Below are positions 7,357-16,921 of a stretch of 64,000 bases of DNA, in pieces (positions within the stretch are counted from its first letter, which is position 1; each line of letters begins with the position of its first letter). The translations under genes were made by a program, and so were the position numbers. The notes beneath the pieces are model-generated. The model was not told the origin of the DNA and made no database searches. It saw only the letters and a program-made list of their open reading frames with translations. Source of the DNA: Streptomyces marianii (GTDB lineage: Bacteria; Actinomycetota; Actinomycetes; Streptomycetales; Streptomycetaceae); contig NZ_VAWE01000001.1 of assembly GCF_005795905.1 (NCBI RefSeq), forward strand, positions 7,319,501 to 7,383,500, read 5' to 3'.

Positions 7357-9230
7357 CGGTCACCACAGGGACGTTGCACGGGAGGTTGCTGGAGTACGCC
7401 GCCCAGGCCCCGGAGACACCGGCGATCTACTCCGACGCGGGCGTGATGACCTACGGGGAGCTTGACCGGCGATCCGCGCTTCTGGCCGAGCAGCTGGTGG
7501 TGGAAGGCGCGGGGCCTGGAGTACCGGTCGGCATCTGCGCGGAGCGGACTTCGGACCTGTTCGTCGCCATTCTCGCGACCCTCCGCTCGGGCGCCTGCTA
7601 TCTGCCGCTCGACCCCAAGTACCCGGACGAGCGACTGGCCTTCATGGTGGCGGACAGTGGCACTCGCCTGCTCCTGTCCACACCCGCGTCGGCGGACCGC
7701 TGCCCGGCCGGCCCCAAGGTGCTGGTGCTGGGAGGATCCGTCACCGTGGAGCCGCGGTCCGGCTCGACGCGGGCCCCCGCCGTCATGGCTCCGGCCGACA
7801 CCGCGTATGTGATCTACACCTCTGGTTCCACGGGCCGGCCCAAGGGCGTACCGATCAGACACAGCAGCTGCGCGGCCATGCTGTCCGAGGCCGACCGGAT
7901 CTTCGCGGAGTGCGATCTGAGTGGTGTGGCCGCCGTGAGCTCGATCTGTTTCGACCTGGCTGTCATGGAGATCTTCGTGCCGCTCTCCCGGGGCGGCGGT
8001 GTGGTGTTGCTGGAGAGCGCGGTCCACCTTTTCGAGAGTCCGCATCTGCACCGGGTGACACACATCAACACCGTGCCGTCCGTCATGGGGAGCCTGCTCG
8101 ACGGAGGCAGCATGCCGGACGGGCTGCGGTCCGTGGTCCTCGGGGGCGAGGTGGTACGCCGCCAGCTCGTCGACCGGGTGTACGCCGAGTCGAAGGTGGA
8201 GCGGGTCTTCAACGGGTACGGCCCCACGGAGGGCACCGTCTTCTGTACCTTCAAAACGGTCCCGCGCGACGAGACCGGCGAGCCGTCCATAGGCAGGCCC
8301 AGTTCCACCGCCCGGATCTACGTCCTGGACGACGGACTGCGTCCCCTGCCGGAAGGGGAGCCGGGAGAGATCTACCTCGGCGGCGACGGCCTGGCCCGGG
8401 GCTACCTCAACCGGCCGCTGCTGACCGCAGAACGTTTCGTACCGGATCCGCAGCTGGTCGGCGAACGCATGTACCGCACCGGTGACATAGGCCGTTTCCT
8501 GCCCGGCGGGGAACTGGAGTTCATCGGCCGTGCGGACCACCAGGTGAAGGTGCGCGGGTACCGCATCGAACTGGAGGAGGCCGAGTCCTGGCTGTCCGGG
8601 TGCCCTGAGGTGCGGGCGGCGGCGGTCGCGGTCCACGCGCGCGAAGGGCAGCCGAACGCGGGTTCACTGGTGGCCTACGTCGTGCCGGACGAGCCCCGGG
8701 CGGTGGACGCCGAAGGCAAGGACGTCTGGTTGGACGAAGCCCTCCAGGCCCGTATCACCAAGAGGCTGGGGGCGTCGCTGCCCGACCACATGGTGCCCGA
8801 GAAGGTGGTGTTCCTCGCCGAGCTTCCGGTGTCACCCAACGGCAAGCTCGACCGGGCGGCGTTGCCCGAGCCGCCCGCGGCGGTCGCGTCCGCGACGAAG
8901 GAGCCCGCGAGCACCCCGACCGAGGCGGCTCTCGTCGAGCTGTGGGCGCAACTTCTCGAACGCGATCCGAAGACGATCGGTATCCACGACACGTTCTTCG
9001 ACCTCGGTGGGGACTCGCTGCTGCTGATCCGCCTGGCCAAGCAGATGACCAGGCGGTTCGGGAGGAGGGTCGGGGTGGCGGATCTCTTCCGGTTCCGTGA
9101 GATCACCGCACTCGCCGACTGGCTGGACAGCGGTGACGATGCCGAGTCCACAGCGATCACCGAGGCGAAGCGTCGTGCGACGAACCGGCGCGCCTTCGTA
9201 CGCGGCCGGGGCCGGCAGTCGGCCCGCTGA
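7353..9230 (+). CDS. NRPS didomain, adenylation-PCP (SalB-like)
   Basis: A 625-residue protein. The adenylation domain (about residues 8-515) has YIYTSGSTGRPKG (A3), FNGYGPTEGT (A5), YRTGDIGRF (A7), GRADHQVKVRGYRIE (A8) and NGKLDR (A10). The PCP (about 530-600) has FDLGGDSLLLI with the phosphopantetheine Ser555. By aligning to GrsA by eye I read the specificity code as Asp-Leu-Met-Asn-Val-Gly-Gly-Val-Phe, which fits no standard amino acid I know and suits an unusual residue. It has no condensation domain; the condensation domain is at the end of the megasynthase, as in SalA/SalB. The GTG at 7353 was chosen over an in-frame ATG at 7155 because of the GTGA overlap and AAAGGA upstream. The P450 that follows probably acts on the PCP-bound amino acid. 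Confidence 0.92.
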   Translation: MTVTTGTLHGRLLEYAAQAPETPAIYSDAGVMTYGELDRRSALLAEQLVVEGAGPGVPVGICAERTSDLFVAILATLRSGACYLPLDPKYPDERLAFMVADSGTRLLLSTPASADRCPAGPKVLVLGGSVTVEPRSGSTRAPAVMAPADTAYVIYTSGSTGRPKGVPIRHSSCAAMLSEADRIFAECDLSGVAAVSSICFDLAVMEIFVPLSRGGGVVLLESAVHLFESPHLHRVTHINTVPSVMGSLLDGGSMPDGLRSVVLGGEVVRRQLVDRVYAESKVERVFNGYGPTEGTVFCTFKTVPRDETGEPSIGRPSSTARIYVLDDGLRPLPEGEPGEIYLGGDGLARGYLNRPLLTAERFVPDPQLVGERMYRTGDIGRFLPGGELEFIGRADHQVKVRGYRIELEEAESWLSGCPEVRAAAVAVHAREGQPNAGSLVAYVVPDEPRAVDAEGKDVWLDEALQARITKRLGASLPDHMVPEKVVFLAELPVSPNGKLDRAALPEPPAAVASATKEPASTPTEAALVELWAQLLERDPKTIGIHDTFFDLGGDSLLLIRLAKQMTRRFGRRVGVADLFRFREITALADWLDSGDDAESTAITEAKRRATNRRAFVRGRGRQSAR

Positions 9231-9278
9231 GCCCATCCCGTGCACGACCCCCGGCACGCACAGGAGGTTTTCACGCCG

Positions 9279-9383
9279 ATGACAGTGATGTCGTTTGAGC
9301 ACCGTATCCACAGGGCGAGCAGCCGCGACCTTCTCGAGGATTCCGTCCGCCGCCCGGAGCGGGTCCGGGAGACAGGCCGGTGA
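9279..9383 (+). CDS. 34-residue uncharacterised ORF, coupled to the P450 gene
   Basis: The ORF begins MTVMSFEHRIHRASSRDLLE and ends RETGR. AGGAGG lies eleven bases before the ATG; a second Met at codon 4 is possible. The TGA overlaps the GTG of the P450 (GTGA at 9380-9383), the same arrangement as the 37-aa ORF before the A-PCP gene. It is Arg-rich and I recognise no family. It may be a coupling leader for the P450 or simply the 5' leader of that gene. Confidence 0.45.
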   Translation: MTVMSFEHRIHRASSRDLLEDSVRRPERVRETGR

Positions 9384-10675
9384 GCGCCGGCTCCTCCTCG
9401 GTCCGGGCCGGCCGGAGCGGCAGAACGCAACCGGCCGACGCCAGCGTCGACCTGGGCGACCCCGCCACGTTCGCTGAGCACGATCTCTCCGAGTTCTGGC
9501 GAGGGCTGAGAGACACCCGCCCCGTCCACTGGAACCCGCCCACGGGAAAACGCCGCGGATTCTGGGTCCTGTCACGCCATGAGGACATCATGGCCGTGCA
9601 TCGCGACGACGAGACCTTCACCTCTGAGCGGGGCAACGTACTCGTGACCCTGCTGGAGGGCGGCGACGCGGGGGCGGGCAAGATGCTCGCGGTCACCGAC
9701 GGCCCACGGCACGAGCAGTTGCGCAAGGTCCTGCTGAGGTCCCTGGGACCACGTGTACTCCAACCCGTTGCGGACGCCGTGCGGGCGAACACTCGTCAGT
9801 TGGTCCGGGAGGCGGTCTGTCGTGACGAGTGCGACTTCGCCCTCGAGATCGCCAGCCGTATCCCCATGACCACCATCTGCAATCTGCTGGGCGTACCCGA
9901 GAGTGACCGCGACTTCCTCCTGAAGCAGACGAAGACCGCGCTGAGCGCCGATGACGACGGAGTGGACGAGACGGAGTCGGCGATGGCGCGCAACGAGATC
10001 CTGCTCTACTTCCTGGACCTGGTGGAGGAACGGCGAAGCGCCCCTGGTGAGGATCTGATCAGCACGCTGGCCGCCAGCACGGTCGACGGGGCCGGACTGA
10101 GCGACGAGGACGTCGTGCTCAACTGCTACAGCCTGATCATCGGTGGCGACGAGACCAGTCGGCTGACCATGATCGACAGTGTGTCTTCGCTCGCCGCGCA
10201 CCCGAAGCAGTGGCAGCGGTTGAAGAACGGCCTCTGTTCGATCGATACGGCGGTGGATGAGGTACTGCGTTGGGCGTCCCCGTCGATGCACTTCGGTAGG
10301 AGCGCCGTGCGGGACACGGAGATCCACGGCGTCCGTATCGCGAAGGGCGACATCGTCACCCTGTGGCATATCTCCGCCAACCATGATGAACGGGTCTTCG
10401 ACCGACCCGAGGTGTTCGACTTGGGACGCCGGCCCAACAAACACATCTCCTTCGGCTATGGCCCGCATTTCTGCGTCGGCTCCTATCTTGCCAAGATCGA
10501 GATATCTGAACTCCTGATGGCGCTGCGAGACTTTGCCCTGGACGTCGAACAGACCGGCGACGCGCTGAGGGTCCACTCGAACCTTCTGAACGGCTATCAC
10601 AGCCTGCCGGTGCGATTGCGGCCGGACCATTCTGGACTGGCACGCGACAACGACGCGAACGAGGTGAAGCGATGA
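9380..10675 (+). CDS. Cytochrome P450 (SalD-like amino acid hydroxylase candidate)
   Basis: A 431-residue soluble bacterial P450. The I-helix oxygen-activation motif is GGDETSR, the ExxR motif is in DEVLRWASP, and the heme-binding segment is FGYGPHFCVGSYLA with the thiolate Cys365. It belongs with P450s that hydroxylate amino acids tethered to a PCP. In salinosporamide biosynthesis SalD makes the beta-hydroxyl of the amino acid unit, which later forms the lactone region. The gene lies between the A-PCP and MbtH genes, which supports the same job. Its stop overlaps the MbtH start (ATGA). Redox partners are not encoded in the window. Confidence 0.92.
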   Translation: MSAGSSSVRAGRSGRTQPADASVDLGDPATFAEHDLSEFWRGLRDTRPVHWNPPTGKRRGFWVLSRHEDIMAVHRDDETFTSERGNVLVTLLEGGDAGAGKMLAVTDGPRHEQLRKVLLRSLGPRVLQPVADAVRANTRQLVREAVCRDECDFALEIASRIPMTTICNLLGVPESDRDFLLKQTKTALSADDDGVDETESAMARNEILLYFLDLVEERRSAPGEDLISTLAASTVDGAGLSDEDVVLNCYSLIIGGDETSRLTMIDSVSSLAAHPKQWQRLKNGLCSIDTAVDEVLRWASPSMHFGRSAVRDTEIHGVRIAKGDIVTLWHISANHDERVFDRPEVFDLGRRPNKHISFGYGPHFCVGSYLAKIEISELLMALRDFALDVEQTGDALRVHSNLLNGYHSLPVRLRPDHSGLARDNDANEVKR

Positions 10676-10866
10676 CGGGCAATCCGTTCGACACGGATGA
10701 CGGTGGCTGGCAGGTGGTCACCAACGATCAGGGGCACCATGCTCTTTGGCGCCCGTTCCTGGAACTCCCGGCCGGCTGGAATCTGGTCTTCTCGGGTACC
10801 GGCCGGGAGGACGCACTGCATTACATCGAGCGGAACTGGACGGTCCTCGGCCCGGTGGGGAGCTGA
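10672..10866 (+). CDS. MbtH-like protein (SalE-like)
   Basis: A 64-residue protein with the MbtH layout: NPFD near the N-terminus, an ALWRPFLELPAGWNLVF core and EDALHYIERNWT before the end. Its C-terminus is trimmed and reads VLGP where most members have DMRP. MbtH proteins bind adenylation domains and raise their solubility or activity, so the partner is the A-PCP protein. The ATG overlaps the P450 stop and the megasynthase starts two bases after its own stop codon, so all are in one operon. Confidence 0.93.
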   Translation: MTGNPFDTDDGGWQVVTNDQGHHALWRPFLELPAGWNLVFSGTGREDALHYIERNWTVLGPVGS

Positions 10867-10867
10867 A

Positions 10868-13800
10868 ATGTCTCAAGAGCGTGTAGCGCGAGACGTGCAT
10901 GCTGTAACAGAGTTTCTGCTTTCTCGTGTCGTTGAACTGCTGGACGTGTCCAGAAACGAAGTGAATCGCTGGGTACCGGTCCACCGTTACGGACTGGACT
11001 CGATGAAGTCAGTGGCTCTTGCGGCGTCGCTGTCCGAATTCCTCGGCTGGCAGGTTCCGGCCACCTGGATCTGGCAGTACCCGACCGTCGACGAGCTCGC
11101 CCGTGCGCTTGTCGACGGCCCTCGTGCGGCCGAGCCCGCCCCGAGCAACGATCGCCGGGTGGGATCGCACGAACCCATCGCGATCGTGGGCATCGGCTGC
11201 CGGTTCCCGGGCGGACCGGACCCGTCCTCGTTCTGGCGCCTGCTGGTCGAGGGCGGCGACGCTGTCGGACCGGTACCGGCCGCGCGGCGCGAACTCCTGA
11301 ACGACAAGGTGCGCTGGGGCGGATTCATCGACGGGATCGACCAGTTCGATCCGCTGTTCTTCGGCATCTCACCCCGCGAGGCCGTCCAGATGGACCCGCA
11401 GCAGCGCCTGATACTGGAGCTGTCCTGGGAGGCGCTGGAGGACGCGGGCATCGCGGCCCACAGCCTCGTCGGCAGCGACACCGGAGTGTTCATGGCCTCC
11501 TGCTGGGGCGACTACGCCGCATTGGCGCACTATCGCGGTCCCGACGCCCAGATCACCCCGCACACCGCGACCGGTATGCACGACGGCATCATCGCCAACC
11601 GCGTCTCGTACGTCCTCGGCCTGCAGGGCCCGAGTATGGCCATCGACGCCGCCTGCGCCGGATCGCTCGTCTCGGTGCACGTGGGATGCCAGTCGATCTG
11701 GTTGGGCGAGAGCGATCTGGTGCTCGCCGGCGGCGTGAACCTGAGCTTCGTCTCCGACTACTACACCGCCATGGACGCGATGGGCGCGCTCGCTCCGGAC
11801 GGCCGCTGCAAGTCGTTCGACGCCCGCGCCGACGGCTACGTCCGCGGTGAGGGCGCCGGCGTCGTCGTACTCGCCCCGCTGAGCGTGGCGCTGGAGCGCG
11901 ACCTGCCGGTGTACTGCCTGATCAAGGGCAGCTCCTCCAACAACGACGGTCTGAGCAACGGCATGACCGCGCCGAACCCCCAGGCACAGGAGAAGATGCT
12001 CCGCACCGCGTACCGACGGGCGGGTATCGCACCGCACCTCGTGGACTACATCGAGTGCCACGGCTCCGCGACCCCTCTCGGCGACCCGATCGAGGCCAAC
12101 GCCATCGGCGCGGTCCTGGGCGGTGACCGCGCGGATCCGCTACGGCTCGGTTCCGTCAAGTCCAACGTGGGGCACCTGGAGGCGGCGGCCGGCATCGTCG
12201 GCCTGGTCAAACTGGCGATGTCGATGCGGAACGGCGTGCTGCCGCCGAGCCTGCACTACACCGCCCCGAACGCGCAGATCATGTTCGACGAGTACAACCT
12301 CACCGTCCAGGACCGGCTGACACCGTGGCCGCGCCGGTCCGACGCGCGCCGGGGCGGCGTCAGCTCGTTCGGATTCGGCGGCGCGATCTGTCACGTCGCC
12401 GTCGAGGAACTGCCGCGCCCCGAGAGCTCGCTCCTCCTGCTGGCCGCGGACTCCCGGGAGGCCCTGGCCGCGCAGGTCGAGGCGCTGCGTGACGAGAACG
12501 GCCTGCGCGCGGTCTGCAGCCGGGCACCTGGCGACGGCGCCTTCCGGCTCGCGGCCACCGCCCGCGACATGGCCGAACTCAGGACACGGCTGGACGCCTT
12601 CGCCGACGGCGCGACGGCTGCCGGGCTGAGCGTCGGGGAGAAGACCGGACGCAAGCCGCGGGTGGCGTTCCTGTTCTCCGGCAACGGTTCGCAGTGGGTG
12701 GGCATGGGCAGGCAACTGCTCGCCGGCATGCCCGTGTTCCGCCGGTCCATGATGCGCTCCGACAAGCGGATGCGGGAGTTGCTGGGCTTCTCGCTCGTCG
12801 ACCAGATGCTGTCCACTGACGGCCGCATCGACGACATGGACGTCTTCCAGCCGTTGCTGTTCTCCATACAGGTCGCGCTCGCCGACGCCTGGCGCTCGCT
12901 GGGTGTGGAGCCGGACGTCGTCGTGGGACAGAGCGTCGGCGAGTTCGCCGCCTCCCACATCGCCGGCGCGCTCGACTTCGACGACGCCTCCCGCCTGGCC
13001 GCCCGGCACGGCCGGCTCCTCCAGCAACTGGCAGTCGGACGCGGCGACGGCATCGTGGTCGCGACCGCCGCGGACGAAGTCAGGCAGTACCTGACGGGCC
13101 GACTCACCGTCTCCGGCTACAACGGCCTCAACTCCACCCTGGTCACCGGCACACCGCAGGAGATCGACGACCTCGTCCAGCTGCTGAACGAGAAGGGCGT
13201 CACGAACCACCGGGTGCGGATGGGCCACGCCCCGCACTCGCCACTGGTCGACCACGTCCTCGCCCCATTGAGGGCCGAACTGGACGGCATCAGGCCCCGG
13301 ACCACACGCATCCCGATGATCTCGACGGTCACCGGCGAAACGGTCGACGGCGCGGAGCTCGGGCCGGACTACTGGGCGGACAACCTGCGCCAGGAGATCC
13401 GGGTGGTCGACGCCCTGACGCACCTGCGCGACCACGACGTCGACGCGGTGATCGAACTCAGCCCGCATCCAGTCCTGCTCAAGTCGGTGTCGGAAATCCT
13501 CCCGGTGACGACGCTGCCCTCGCTCCGGCGCGGTGCCGACGAAGCCGAGACCCTGCTCGGCTCGCTCGGCACCCTGTTCACCGCGGGACTTCCCGTCGCG
13601 GCCCATCCGTTCCTCGCGGGTGACCGTGGGCGGCACGTCGCGCCGAGCCGGGGTGACGTCGCTGCCGACGAGCAGGTGCATCTCGTCCCCGTCTCGGCGC
13701 ACACGGAGGCCGCTCTGGCCGACACCTGCCGAGAGTTGTCCAACCATGTCGAACGTGACGCGGGCCTGCGGGTCGGCGACCTCGCCTACACGCTCGCGAC

Positions 13801-16800
13801 CAGGCGTACCCACCACGGCCGGCGGACGGCGCTGTTCGCCCGCAACCGTCAGGACGTCCTGGAAGGACTTGCCCGGGTCGCCACCGGTCAGTCGCATCCC
13901 GATGTCGTCACCGGCACGGTCTCCGGCAACGTCGACCGGCGGGTGGCGCTGATGTTCTCCGGCGGTGGCACGCAGTGGGTCGGCATGGGCCGGGAACTCA
14001 TGCGCTCGCACGCCGGGTTCCGCGCTTCGATGGAGGCCTGCGACGCCGCCGTGCGCAGGGCCGGCGGCTGCTCGGTGCTCGACGAGCTCGCCGCCCCGGC
14101 CGACGAGTCCAGGTTCGAGGAGATGGACTTGCAGCAGCCCGTGCTGTTCGCCTTGCAGGTCTCGCTGGCGAAGGTCTGGCTCGAGTTCGGCATCCAGCCG
14201 ACCGCGGTCGTCGGGCACAGCCTGGGCGAGGTCGCTGCCGCATGCGTGGCCGGCGCGCTGTCGTTGGACGACGCCGCCCGCGTCGTGGTCGCCCGCTCGC
14301 ACCTGCTCGAACGGAAAGCGGACCGTGGCGCCATGATCTCGGTCGATCTGCCGGAGGAGGAGCTGCTGCCGAGGCTCGCCCCGTATGCCGAGCACGCGGC
14401 GATCGCCGTGGTCAACAGCCCCACCAGCGCGGCGGTCTCCGGCTCGCCCGAGGCCGTACGCGCCCTGGAGGCCGACCTTCAGCGGGACGGGGTCTCGACC
14501 AGGAACATCAGGGTCGAGCGGCCGGTGCACAGCCCCGGCATGGATCCGCTGATCGAGCCGCTGCGCGAAAGCATCGACGGCATCACCCCCCTGGCCAACA
14601 CCATTGAGTTCCGTTCCACGGCCCTGGCCGGGACCGTGAACCCGGTCACCGACGTCGACTACTGGGTGCACAACCTGCGCAACCAGGTCCGGTTTGCCGA
14701 GACGATCGGTGCGCTGGTCGATGAAGGCGTCAGCACCTTCATCGAGATCGGCCCGCACGAGACGCTCCCCGGCGCGGTCGAGGAGATCGCGCTGACCCGG
14801 GGCGCCCAGGTGCACGCGATCAACTCCCTGCGGCGCGGCGAGAGCGACGTACGCTGCCTGCTGGGGGCCGTCGCGTCGCTGTACGTCAGGGGCCTGCCGC
14901 TGACCTTCGACTCGTGGTTCGCCGACGACGTCGAGGTCGTGGAAACCCCGCTGGTGCAGTGGCAGAGGGATCGCTACTGGCTGGACACCGCACCGCGCCG
15001 CGAAGTCGCGCCGGCCCCGGCCGCCGAGACCGTGGCCGACGTCGACGTCAAGCCGGTGGAGCATCAGCCGGCCGCGGTCAGGCCAGTGGGGGAGGTCGTC
15101 CTCGCCGAGCTCGCCGACGCGCTGGGCGTCCCGGTGAGCAGGCTCGACGAGAACGCCGGCCTGCGCGACTTCGGCCTGGACTCGATGCTGGCGATCCGCC
15201 TCGTCAACAGGTTGCAGGCACTGTACGGGCAGCGCGTGTCGCCGGTGGTCTTCCTGGACGGTCGACCGATATCCGAGGTCGTCGCCCACTGCGTCGGGGT
15301 TGCCGGTGGGGCGACGTCGGCCGTGGCGGCCCAGCCGGCCCCGACGCCGGTACCTGAGCCGGTTTCCGCGCCGACGCCCAGGGCCAGGTCGTCACAGACG
15401 TTCCTCGACGACCTGTCCGAGCTCGACGCCGAGGAGCTGGTGGACGAACTGAGCGCGCGCGGGCTGCTCGACCCCATCGACGCACCGGCGTCGGAGCAGC
15501 TGCGTGCCGACGGTCTCGGTCTGGAACTGGCGCCGACGTCACACGGCCAGGCCTCGCTGTGGTTCATGCAACAGGTCGACCCGGACGCGGTGCCATACAA
15601 CTTCATGGTGGCCGCCCGGATCCGGACCCCGGTCGACGAACAATTGCTCGACAACACCATACGGGCCGTCATGGAGCGGCATCCCGCGCTGCGCACGGTC
15701 TTCGTCGAGGCCGGCGGCCGGCCGTACCAAGTCGTCCTGGACGAACCGGTGTACGAGTTCATCGTGGTGGACAGCTCTGACCGGGACGACGAAGAGGCCC
15801 GCGAGAAACTGGCCGAGTACGGGCACCTGCCCCTCGACCTGGACAACGGGCCGTTGGTGCGCGTCGTGCTGATGACCCGTGGGCCGGCGGACCACTACCT
15901 GCTTGTGCTCGTGCACCACATCGCGTCGGACGCGGCGTCGGCAGATGTGATGATCCGTGAGATCCAGGAGTTCTACGAGGGCGCCGACTCCGCCGCGAGC
16001 AATCCGGTTCCCCCGTACACGGACTTTGTCGAGTGGGAGCGGGAGTGGCTGGCCGGCCCGGCGGCCGACGCGGCACTGGACTGGTGGTCGCGGCAGCTGG
16101 CCGACCCGCCCGCCCACGTCGACCTGTCCACCGTGGAGCGCCCTCCCGGTGTCACCTACGAGGGCCGGGACCTCACATTCCACTGGAGCGCCGAGGAAAC
16201 GCGTCGGCTCAAGGAGTTCGCGCTGCGCGAGGGAGTGTCGATCAGCACCGTCGTGCTGGCCGGCTTCTTCGCCACGCTCAACCGGGTGGCCGGCGTCAAG
16301 GATTCCGTACTGGCCACCGCCATCGCCCAACGCGGCGAGCCCGGCTGGGAGTCAGCCATCGGCTACTACCTCAATACGGTGCTGGTGCGGGCGAAACCTG
16401 CCGGCGAGCGCAGTTTCCGGGACCTGCTGGGTGAGGTCCACGCGTTCTCGCTCGGCCTGCTCGAGCACATGAACTACCCGCTCGACCGGCTGGCATCCGT
16501 CCTGAAGCCGCTCAGAGCCGAGGGCCGACCGCCGTGGTTCGACATCGCGGTGAACTGGCTGTCGTCGGACGCCTTTCCCCGCGCCACCAGGCTCTTCCAC
16601 GGCCGGGGCGACACCCTCGCACCCGACAGCGCGCTGCCGCTCGAACCGCTGCCGGTGCGCAGGCACATCGCCAAGTTCGACCTGGAGATCTCGATGGCCG
16701 ACATCGGCGGCGAGGCGTTCGGTCACGTCCAGTACAAGCCCAGCTATCTGGAGAAGGAGACCGTGTCGGAGCTCCTCGCGCTCTACCGCACTGTGCTCTT

Positions 16801-16876
16801 CGACTCGATGGCCCAGCCCGACCTGGCACTGAAGGACATCGCGCCGAGCACCACACCTGAGGAAGCAGGCCAGTGA
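10868..16876 (+). CDS. Hybrid PKS-NRPS megasynthase, ACP-KS-AT-AT-ACP-C (SalA-like)
   Basis: A 2002-residue protein. Domains in order: N-terminal ACP (1-85, Ser45 in GLDSMKS); KS (about 102-530, Cys263, His398, His436 intact); first AT (about 598-890, Ser689 in GQSVGE, recognition motif HAPH); second AT (about 1025-1320, Ser1118 in GHSLGE, motif RPVH); ACP (about 1408-1480, Ser1439); condensation domain (about 1551-1995, HHIASDA at 1683-1689). There is no KR, DH, ER or TE. A loading ACP, one extension with two ATs for starter and extender, then amide bond formation to the amino acid on the separate PCP is the SalA plan. It gives a beta-ketoacyl aminoacyl thioester, the substrate for a SalC-type bicyclisation. 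Both AT motifs differ from YASH and HAFH, so the extender is not plain methylmalonyl or malonyl by motif. The ATG at 10868 has GGGGAG upstream. Confidence 0.93.
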   Translation: MSQERVARDVHAVTEFLLSRVVELLDVSRNEVNRWVPVHRYGLDSMKSVALAASLSEFLGWQVPATWIWQYPTVDELARALVDGPRAAEPAPSNDRRVGSHEPIAIVGIGCRFPGGPDPSSFWRLLVEGGDAVGPVPAARRELLNDKVRWGGFIDGIDQFDPLFFGISPREAVQMDPQQRLILELSWEALEDAGIAAHSLVGSDTGVFMASCWGDYAALAHYRGPDAQITPHTATGMHDGIIANRVSYVLGLQGPSMAIDAACAGSLVSVHVGCQSIWLGESDLVLAGGVNLSFVSDYYTAMDAMGALAPDGRCKSFDARADGYVRGEGAGVVVLAPLSVALERDLPVYCLIKGSSSNNDGLSNGMTAPNPQAQEKMLRTAYRRAGIAPHLVDYIECHGSATPLGDPIEANAIGAVLGGDRADPLRLGSVKSNVGHLEAAAGIVGLVKLAMSMRNGVLPPSLHYTAPNAQIMFDEYNLTVQDRLTPWPRRSDARRGGVSSFGFGGAICHVAVEELPRPESSLLLLAADSREALAAQVEALRDENGLRAVCSRAPGDGAFRLAATARDMAELRTRLDAFADGATAAGLSVGEKTGRKPRVAFLFSGNGSQWVGMGRQLLAGMPVFRRSMMRSDKRMRELLGFSLVDQMLSTDGRIDDMDVFQPLLFSIQVALADAWRSLGVEPDVVVGQSVGEFAASHIAGALDFDDASRLAARHGRLLQQLAVGRGDGIVVATAADEVRQYLTGRLTVSGYNGLNSTLVTGTPQEIDDLVQLLNEKGVTNHRVRMGHAPHSPLVDHVLAPLRAELDGIRPRTTRIPMISTVTGETVDGAELGPDYWADNLRQEIRVVDALTHLRDHDVDAVIELSPHPVLLKSVSEILPVTTLPSLRRGADEAETLLGSLGTLFTAGLPVAAHPFLAGDRGRHVAPSRGDVAADEQVHLVPVSAHTEAALADTCRELSNHVERDAGLRVGDLAYTLATRRTHHGRRTALFARNRQDVLEGLARVATGQSHPDVVTGTVSGNVDRRVALMFSGGGTQWVGMGRELMRSHAGFRASMEACDAAVRRAGGCSVLDELAAPADESRFEEMDLQQPVLFALQVSLAKVWLEFGIQPTAVVGHSLGEVAAACVAGALSLDDAARVVVARSHLLERKADRGAMISVDLPEEELLPRLAPYAEHAAIAVVNSPTSAAVSGSPEAVRALEADLQRDGVSTRNIRVERPVHSPGMDPLIEPLRESIDGITPLANTIEFRSTALAGTVNPVTDVDYWVHNLRNQVRFAETIGALVDEGVSTFIEIGPHETLPGAVEEIALTRGAQVHAINSLRRGESDVRCLLGAVASLYVRGLPLTFDSWFADDVEVVETPLVQWQRDRYWLDTAPRREVAPAPAAETVADVDVKPVEHQPAAVRPVGEVVLAELADALGVPVSRLDENAGLRDFGLDSMLAIRLVNRLQALYGQRVSPVVFLDGRPISEVVAHCVGVAGGATSAVAAQPAPTPVPEPVSAPTPRARSSQTFLDDLSELDAEELVDELSARGLLDPIDAPASEQLRADGLGLELAPTSHGQASLWFMQQVDPDAVPYNFMVAARIRTPVDEQLLDNTIRAVMERHPALRTVFVEAGGRPYQVVLDEPVYEFIVVDSSDRDDEEAREKLAEYGHLPLDLDNGPLVRVVLMTRGPADHYLLVLVHHIASDAASADVMIREIQEFYEGADSAASNPVPPYTDFVEWEREWLAGPAADAALDWWSRQLADPPAHVDLSTVERPPGVTYEGRDLTFHWSAEETRRLKEFALREGVSISTVVLAGFFATLNRVAGVKDSVLATAIAQRGEPGWESAIGYYLNTVLVRAKPAGERSFRDLLGEVHAFSLGLLEHMNYPLDRLASVLKPLRAEGRPPWFDIAVNWLSSDAFPRATRLFHGRGDTLAPDSALPLEPLPVRRHIAKFDLEISMADIGGEAFGHVQYKPSYLEKETVSELLALYRTVLFDSMAQPDLALKDIAPSTTPEEAGQ

Positions 16877-16921
16877 CGGAAACCTCGTACTTCACCAGAC
16901 CCCTCAAAGCAGGAGCCTTCC

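Noticed and set aside
12140..15289. Open frame of 1049 codons on the minus strand
   Set aside because: It is antisense to the PKS-NRPS gene, has Arg/Gly/His-rich composition and no family. It is a shadow caused by high GC at the third codon position.
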